This document shows positions 59,670-64,000 of a stretch of DNA of 64,000 bases, one piece after another. Position 1 is the first letter of the stretch, and each line of letters begins with the position of its first letter. The translations under genes and the position numbers were made by a program. Source of the DNA: JAKPAM01 sp047601745 (GTDB taxonomy: Bacteria; Pseudomonadota; Gammaproteobacteria; Burkholderiales; Burkholderiaceae_E). The stretch covers positions 5,022,001 to 5,086,000 of the forward strand of contig JASGIS010000001.1 in the NCBI GenBank assembly GCA_047601745.1, written 5' to 3'. The notes below the pieces were generated by a model. It saw only the letters and a program-made list of their open reading frames with translations. It had not been told where the DNA came from and ran no database searches.

Positions 59670-60743
59670 TCACTTGCGCGCGCTCCAGCAGGCATCGCCC
59701 TTGCCGGTTTCCTTGTCCAGCATCACCAGCTGGCTGAAGTTGGCGAAGTGCTTGGCGCCGGGCTTCTCGCCGTTCTGCAGCAGGAAGCTGATGGTCTGGA
59801 TGATGTCGTGCCCCTGCAGGTGGGCGTTGTAGTTCAGGTATTTGTAGAGCAGGCCCTGCTGGAGCATCTCGCAATCGGCGGGCCCGCCTTCGCCCGACGC
59901 ATAACTCTTGACCTTGTCGAGCTTGCCGGCCGTCTTCAATGCCTGCGACGCGCCGCGCTGCATCACGCCCCAGAAACCGACGCTGGCGCACAGATCCGGA
60001 TGCTGCTGGATCACCGATGACGTGATGTCGAGCGCCTTGGTGGCATCCCAGTTGCCGGCCTGGTTGGAGACGATATTGATGCTGTCGTCCTTGTTGAGCG
60101 CCTCCATCAGGCCCGCGAGCTGGTCGAGGCTGGCGGTGGCGGTCAGTTCGCCCTGGATGATCTGCACCTTGCCCGAGGTGCCCGACCCCTTGCCGCAGGC
60201 CTTGACCACGTCCTCGCCCAGCAACTGTCCGATGCGGATGAAGTCGCCGCCGACATAAGCGTCGCCCGCATAGTTGGAGGCCATGTTGACCTGGACCACA
60301 TAGATGCCGGCCTCGTTGGCGCGCTTCAGTTCGCGGGCCAGCAACTGCACGTTGGGGTTCTGCACGACCAGCACGTCGATCTTCTCGCCGATCAGCGCCG
60401 AAACGGATTGCAACTGGGCCGTGGCATTCCAGCCCGGATCGCGCACCACCAGCTTCATACCGAGCTTCTCGGCCTCCTGCTTCATCACGGCGGTCCACTC
60501 GTCGACGAGCGGGATGCCCAGCGTCACCGGCACCCAGCCGATGGTCTTACCCTTGAGCGCCTTGTCGACCTTCGCCTGCATGTCCAGCGCGTTCTTCGAC
60601 GGCTTGGGGACGTCGGCGGCCGCCGCCGGCCCCACTACCGCCGTCAAGGCACAACACCCGGTCAGCATGGCCCCGGCGACGATGCGCGCGAAGGCGCCGG
60701 ATGCGGGGTGGGCGCCGTTGGCGGACACGCTGGATGCACGCAT
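59670..60743 (-). CDS. Sugar-type ABC periplasmic binding protein (RbsB-like)
   Basis: This 357-aa protein has a signal peptide ending near GPAAAADV and the two-lobed type 1 periplasmic binding fold. Family blocks include KTIGWVPVTLGIPLVDEWTAVMKQEAEKLGM, IDVLVVQNPN, GIYVVQVNMASNYAGDAYVGGDF and DLCASVGFWGVMQRGASQAL. Two Cys residues (ADCEML and DACWSARK) may pair. The ligand cannot be read, but the fold is that of ribose/galactose-type receptors. It lies between the two permease genes and delivers substrate to them. Confidence 0.9.
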   Translation of the reverse strand: MRASSVSANGAHPASGAFARIVAGAMLTGCCALTAVVGPAAAADVPKPSKNALDMQAKVDKALKGKTIGWVPVTLGIPLVDEWTAVMKQEAEKLGMKLVVRDPGWNATAQLQSVSALIGEKIDVLVVQNPNVQLLARELKRANEAGIYVVQVNMASNYAGDAYVGGDFIRIGQLLGEDVVKACGKGSGTSGKVQIIQGELTATASLDQLAGLMEALNKDDSINIVSNQAGNWDATKALDITSSVIQQHPDLCASVGFWGVMQRGASQALKTAGKLDKVKSYASGEGGPADCEMLQQGLLYKYLNYNAHLQGHDIIQTISFLLQNGEKPGAKHFANFSQLVMLDKETGKGDACWSARK

Positions 60744-60779
60744 GGAAGTCTCCTAGAAATCGTTGTAATCGCCGCGGAT

Positions 60780-61814
60780 TCAGTCACCCTGGCGGGCGGT
60801 TTCCTCGTCACGCGGATGCAGGCGGTTATCGAGAACGATGGCCCCGAGAAGCACCAGTCCCCGCACGATGTCCTGTATCTGGTTGTTGACGTTCATGATC
60901 GTCAGGCCGTTGAGCAGCACGCCGATCAGCAGCGCCCCGGCCAGCACGCTCAGCACGCTGCCGCGCCCGCCGACGAGGCTGACGCCGCCCAGCACGACGA
61001 CCAGCACGACGTCGAAGATCATCGTGCCGGTGATGATCTGCAGGTTCATGCTGGCGGTGGCCGAGGCCGACACCAGGCCGGCCAGCAGGCTCAGGCCGGC
61101 GGCGAGCATGTAGGAAACGATGACGTCGCGGCGCACGTCGACGCCGGTCAGCCGCGCAGCATCCGGATTGTCACCGCGCGCATAAGTGAAGCGCCCCGGC
61201 GTGGTGCGCGACAGGAACCCGTGCATCGCCAGCGCCGCGACGGCGAAGACGATGATCGGCATCGGCACGCCCAGCAGCTTGCCCTGGCCCAGGAACAGGA
61301 ACGCCTGCGCGTCGGACGGCGGATAGATCAGCACGCTCTTGAAAGAGAAACGCGCGACGCCGAACACCAGCAACGACGTGGCCAGCGTGGTGAACAGCGC
61401 CGGGACCTCGATGAAGGCGATGACCCAGCCGTTGACCAGCCCGATCAGCATGACGACGACCAGCCCGGCCAGCACCGCCACGGGAAAACCGTAGCCGGCG
61501 TTCAACAGCGACATCACCGTCGCCGACCCCGCCGCCATGCTGGCGATCAGCGACAGATCGAGCCCGCGGCCGATGACCACCAGCGCCATCGCGAGGCTCA
61601 GCACCCCCAGCACGGAAACGCTGCGCGCCAGCGTCAGCATGTTGTTGATGGAGGCGAAACCCGGCAGGGTGGCGGCGAACAGAATGGCCAGCAATGCCGC
61701 GATCGCGAAGATCGCCAACTCCTGCGACTGCAACTTCTTTCGGCCACCTGACGACCGACGCGGAGCGATCGCGATATCGGCCTCGGTCACGCCCGCCTTA
61801 GTGCCTGTCTCCAC
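60780..61814 (-). CDS. ABC sugar permease (RbsC-like)
   Basis: This 344-aa inner-membrane permease has about ten helices and RbsC-family blocks: MALVVIGRGLDLSLIASMAAG, GLVNGWVIAFIEVPALFTTLATSL, YARGDNPDAARLTGVDVRRD and VVLGGVSLVGGRGSV. The basic N-terminus (RRSSGGRKKLQSQ) is cytoplasmic. The start is a GTG. It is the first gene of the operon, 36 bp ahead of the binding protein, and pairs with the permease part of the fusion protein to form the translocation pore. Its promoter is at 61850-61878. Confidence 0.92.
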   Translation of the reverse strand: METGTKAGVTEADIAIAPRRSSGGRKKLQSQELAIFAIAALLAILFAATLPGFASINNMLTLARSVSVLGVLSLAMALVVIGRGLDLSLIASMAAGSATVMSLLNAGYGFPVAVLAGLVVVMLIGLVNGWVIAFIEVPALFTTLATSLLVFGVARFSFKSVLIYPPSDAQAFLFLGQGKLLGVPMPIIVFAVAALAMHGFLSRTTPGRFTYARGDNPDAARLTGVDVRRDVIVSYMLAAGLSLLAGLVSASATASMNLQIITGTMIFDVVLVVVLGGVSLVGGRGSVLSVLAGALLIGVLLNGLTIMNVNNQIQDIVRGLVLLGAIVLDNRLHPRDEETARQGD

Positions 61815-61849
61815 GTGTTATCCGTCCTGGCGCATGACTGCCTGACTGC

Positions 61850-61878
61850 ATTAGATGATGCCGCGACAAACGTGTAAA
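61850..61878 (-). promoter_or_regulatory. Sigma70-type promoter of the sugar ABC operon
   Basis: On the minus strand TTTACA (61873-61878), a 17-bp spacer and TCTAAT (61850-61855) each match the consensus at five of six positions. The -10 box ends 35 bp before the GTG start of the first permease gene. Confidence 0.65.
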
Positions 61879-62094
61879 GAGACCGGCATCGGGCGAGATT
61901 TCAAATACGTCGCTGCTTTCTCCCACGTGGGCACCGAGGATTCGCCGACGGCGCAGCGGATCGGCGGCGGTTCGATCGATGGCCGCGCCCCGACCGTCGC
62001 CGCCCGATCGCGAGCGGCGGACGAAGCTCGGCAAGTGCGGCTATGCTGATGCGATGAGATCCTTCGATTGCTTCCTTCTTCTGGAGAACACGCG

Positions 62095-63045
62095 ATGAGC
62101 GCAGGCCAACGACTTCCCGGCACCCCCGAGCCCATGCACCACTGGCAAGGTGCGCGGGGCGTGCGACTCGCAGGCGATTCCTGGGGTGATCCCCAGCACC
62201 CGCTGGTGGTGCTGCAGCATGGCGGCGGACAGACCCGTCATGCGTGGAAAGGAACGGGCCAGGTACTCGGCGACGCGGGCTACTACGCGGTCGCATTCGA
62301 CGCGCGCGGTCACGGCGATTCGGATTGGGCCCCGGACGGCGCCTATAGCCAGGACGTCATGGTCGAGGACCTGCAGTGCGTGGTCGAAGCGCTGGGCAAT
62401 CGTCCGTGCGTACTGGTCGGCGCGTCGATGGGGGGCGGAACGAGCCTGGTGGCCGCCGGCGAACGCGCGGTTCCGGCGACGGCCCTCGTCCTGGTCGACA
62501 TCGCGCCGCGCGTCGAGCCCGCCGGCATCCAGAACATCCAGACCTTCATGCGGCGCAATCCCGATGGCTTCGCCTCGCTGGACGAGGTGGCCGACGCGAT
62601 CGCCAGCTATCAGCCCCACCGCCCTCGTCCGTCGAACCTGCAAGGGCTCGCGAAGAACGTGCGCCTCGCGGCGAACGGCAGGTACTACTGGCATTGGGAT
62701 CCGCGGTTCCTGCGAGGAAGCCGCGATCTTTCTCAGCGCCAGGCTCGGCTGGAGGCCTGCGCACGGGCGCTCGAGATTCCCACGCTGCTGGTCAAAGGCG
62801 CCAAGTCCGACGTCCTCACCGACGAAGGGGTGAAGGAGTTCCAGGCGCTGGTCCCCCACTGCGAATACGTGAACATCGTCTCGGCCGGCCACATGGTGGC
62901 CGGTGATCGCAACGACGCCTTCGGCAAGGCGGTCGTCGAGTTCCTGATGCGCGCCGTGCCGTCGACCGAGCTGCCGCAGACATCGATCCAGCGCGAGGCC
63001 TTGATCCGGCGCCTGAACGCCTCGGACCTGAACGACGTGCCTTGA
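62095..63045 (+). CDS. Alpha/beta hydrolase
   Basis: This 316-aa hydrolase has the oxyanion region LQHGGGQTRHAW, the strand-4 block VAFDARGHGDSDWAPDG and the nucleophile elbow VGASMGGG. The acid is in VKGAKSDVLTDEG and the catalytic His in SAGHMVAGD. The pattern is close to epoxide-hydrolase/peroxidase-like cytoplasmic esterases. The ATG has a GGAGA RBS about ten bases upstream. It is divergent from the sugar ABC operon with a 280-bp gap and convergent with the nitronate monooxygenase gene. Its substrate is unknown; a link to the transporter's lactone-like chemistry is only speculative. Confidence 0.88.
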   Translation: MSAGQRLPGTPEPMHHWQGARGVRLAGDSWGDPQHPLVVLQHGGGQTRHAWKGTGQVLGDAGYYAVAFDARGHGDSDWAPDGAYSQDVMVEDLQCVVEALGNRPCVLVGASMGGGTSLVAAGERAVPATALVLVDIAPRVEPAGIQNIQTFMRRNPDGFASLDEVADAIASYQPHRPRPSNLQGLAKNVRLAANGRYYWHWDPRFLRGSRDLSQRQARLEACARALEIPTLLVKGAKSDVLTDEGVKEFQALVPHCEYVNIVSAGHMVAGDRNDAFGKAVVEFLMRAVPSTELPQTSIQREALIRRLNASDLNDVP

Positions 63046-63076
63046 AAAAGCGCGACCCGACGGCCGCGCCAGGTCG

Positions 63077-64000
63077 TCAGCCCAACGCGAGTTCGCGCGT
63101 CAGTTCGCCCGCCGGCATCGCCCGGCCGCCATGAGCGTTCTGTCCGGCCCACAGCGGCGAGAAGTCGCCGCGGCCGGCGGCTTCGGCGCGGGCGCGCAGC
63201 GGTGCGACCGCCGTGCCGGCCAACGGGAACGACGGCGCGACGTCGGACAGCGGGCCCACTTCGCGCATCAGGCGGTTGACGATGCCCCGCGCCGGCCGTC
63301 CCGAGAACAGGTTGGTCAGCGCCGTGTGGCGAGCGGCTTCGCTGGCCAGCGCCGCGCGGTGCACGGCGCTGGTGCCGGCCTCGGGGCAAAGCAGGTAGGC
63401 GCTGCCGACCTGCACGCCGATCGCCCCCAGCGCCAGCGCGGCGGCCACACCGGGCGCATCGGCGATGCCGCCGGCGGCGATCACCGGCACGTGCAGCGCA
63501 CGCACGAGCTGCCGCACCAGCGCGAACGTACCGAGTTGCCGCGTCAGATCGTCGGAAAGGAAATGGCCTCGATGGCCGCCGGCCTCCAGGCCCTGCGCGA
63601 TCACCGCGTCGACGCCGCGCGACTGCAGCCACAGCCCCTCCTCCAGCGTCGTCGCCGACCCCAGCACGCGAGCGCCCGCGGCGCGTACCGGTGCCAGCAG
63701 TTCGGCCGACGGCAACCCGAAATGGAAACTCACGATCTCGGGCCGGAGTTCGGCCACCCATCGCGCGGCCTCGGCGGTGAACGGATTGCGCCCCGGACCG
63801 GGAACGATACCCGCCGGGTCGATGTCGTACTCGCGGTAGTACGGTGCCAGCGCCTGCCGCCACCGCGCCTCGCTCGCCGCGTCCGGCTCGGCGGGCTGGT
63901 GACAGAAGAAGTTCAGGTTCAAGGGCTTGCCGCCGATGCCGGCGCGGATCGCCGCGACCTCGCGGCGTATGACGTCGTCCGCCAGCATCGCGCAAGGAAG
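63077..64000 (-). CDS. Nitronate monooxygenase, NMO/2-nitropropane dioxygenase family (5' end cut by window edge)
   Basis: The visible 308 residues, starting LPCAMLADDVIRREVAAIR, are the main part of an FMN-dependent NMO TIM barrel. The family segment GSLPCAML spans the window end, so some 40 N-terminal residues lie outside. Key blocks are LNLNFFCHQPA, the flavin-binding AQGLEAGGHRGHF with its catalytic-type His, PVIAAGGIADAPGVAAALALGAIGVQVGSAYL and PLWAGQNAHGGR near the end. These enzymes oxidise alkyl nitronates such as propionate 3-nitronate. An internal ATG at 63988 is not the true start. It converges with the hydrolase gene, 31 bp apart. Confidence 0.88.
   Translation of the reverse strand, partial: LPCAMLADDVIRREVAAIRAGIGGKPLNLNFFCHQPAEPDAASEARWRQALAPYYREYDIDPAGIVPGPGRNPFTAEAARWVAELRPEIVSFHFGLPSAELLAPVRAAGARVLGSATTLEEGLWLQSRGVDAVIAQGLEAGGHRGHFLSDDLTRQLGTFALVRQLVRALHVPVIAAGGIADAPGVAAALALGAIGVQVGSAYLLCPEAGTSAVHRAALASEAARHTALTNLFSGRPARGIVNRLMREVGPLSDVAPSFPLAGTAVAPLRARAEAAGRGDFSPLWAGQNAHGGRAMPAGELTRELALG

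Overview
The window is GC-rich DNA from a proteobacterium. Orphan Bug/TctC-type binding proteins, dense TonB-receptor/FecI-FecR sets and PHA-metabolism genes suggest a beta-proteobacterium of the Burkholderiales, but no rRNA or marker gene is present to prove it. I see no tRNA, rRNA, CRISPR array or intact transposase. The window opens inside a PHA depolymerase gene and closes inside a nitronate monooxygenase gene.

Layout. 0-5 kb: phaZ and an extended propionate-CoA-transferase-like enzyme, a VapC/AbrB toxin-antitoxin pair, a thioesterase, a tiny lipoprotein and a DUF4261 protein. 5.3-10.6 kb: a three-gene signalling operon (membrane histidine kinase, single-domain response regulator, receiver-PAS-GGDEF-EAL protein). 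10.7-13.3 kb: an M28-like exported protein with an HExxH motif and a TTC38-like TPR protein. 13.5-32.2 kb: an iron-acquisition island with three uptake loci: (a) FyuA-like receptor, FptX/YbtX-like MFS and two YbtPQ/IrtAB-like ABC half-transporters with a divergent AraC regulator; (b) FpvA/FhuE-like receptor with binding protein, FecCD permease and ATPase, plus an upstream AraC gene; (c) FecI sigma, FecR and an STN-domain receptor. Each has a Fur-box-like sequence upstream, and no siderophore synthesis gene is visible, so the cell may import foreign siderophores here.

32.4-36.5 kb: two orphan Bug binding proteins and an FG-GAP-like lipoprotein. 36.5-54.7 kb: a mosaic accessory region. It carries an orphan TIR-domain effector in visibly AT-richer DNA, a FecA-like receptor, a second CoA-transferase copy, two more PIN-toxin modules, small-molecule and regulator genes, and many gene fragments. 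These are two 5' pieces of a tfoX-like gene, a phaC'/phaZ' deletion scar, a piece of an RbsA-type ATPase, the tail of a methyltransferase, a truncated SDR, a frameshifted SH3/KOW-like gene, and a fused remnant of an ECF sigma and a TonB receptor that still has its Fur box.

54.7-61.8 kb: a complete five-gene sugar-type ABC import operon. One permease is fused to a C-terminal SMP-30/strictosidine-synthase-like beta-propeller with its likely metal triad intact. The next gene is a second propeller in which that triad is altered. A near-consensus promoter precedes the operon. 62.1-64 kb: an alpha/beta hydrolase and the partial nitronate monooxygenase.

The most novel-looking items are the permease-propeller transporter and the orphan TIR effector. 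The best-supported evolutionary story is the duplicated PHA/CoA-transferase module, whose second copy lost phaC and phaZ by deletion.
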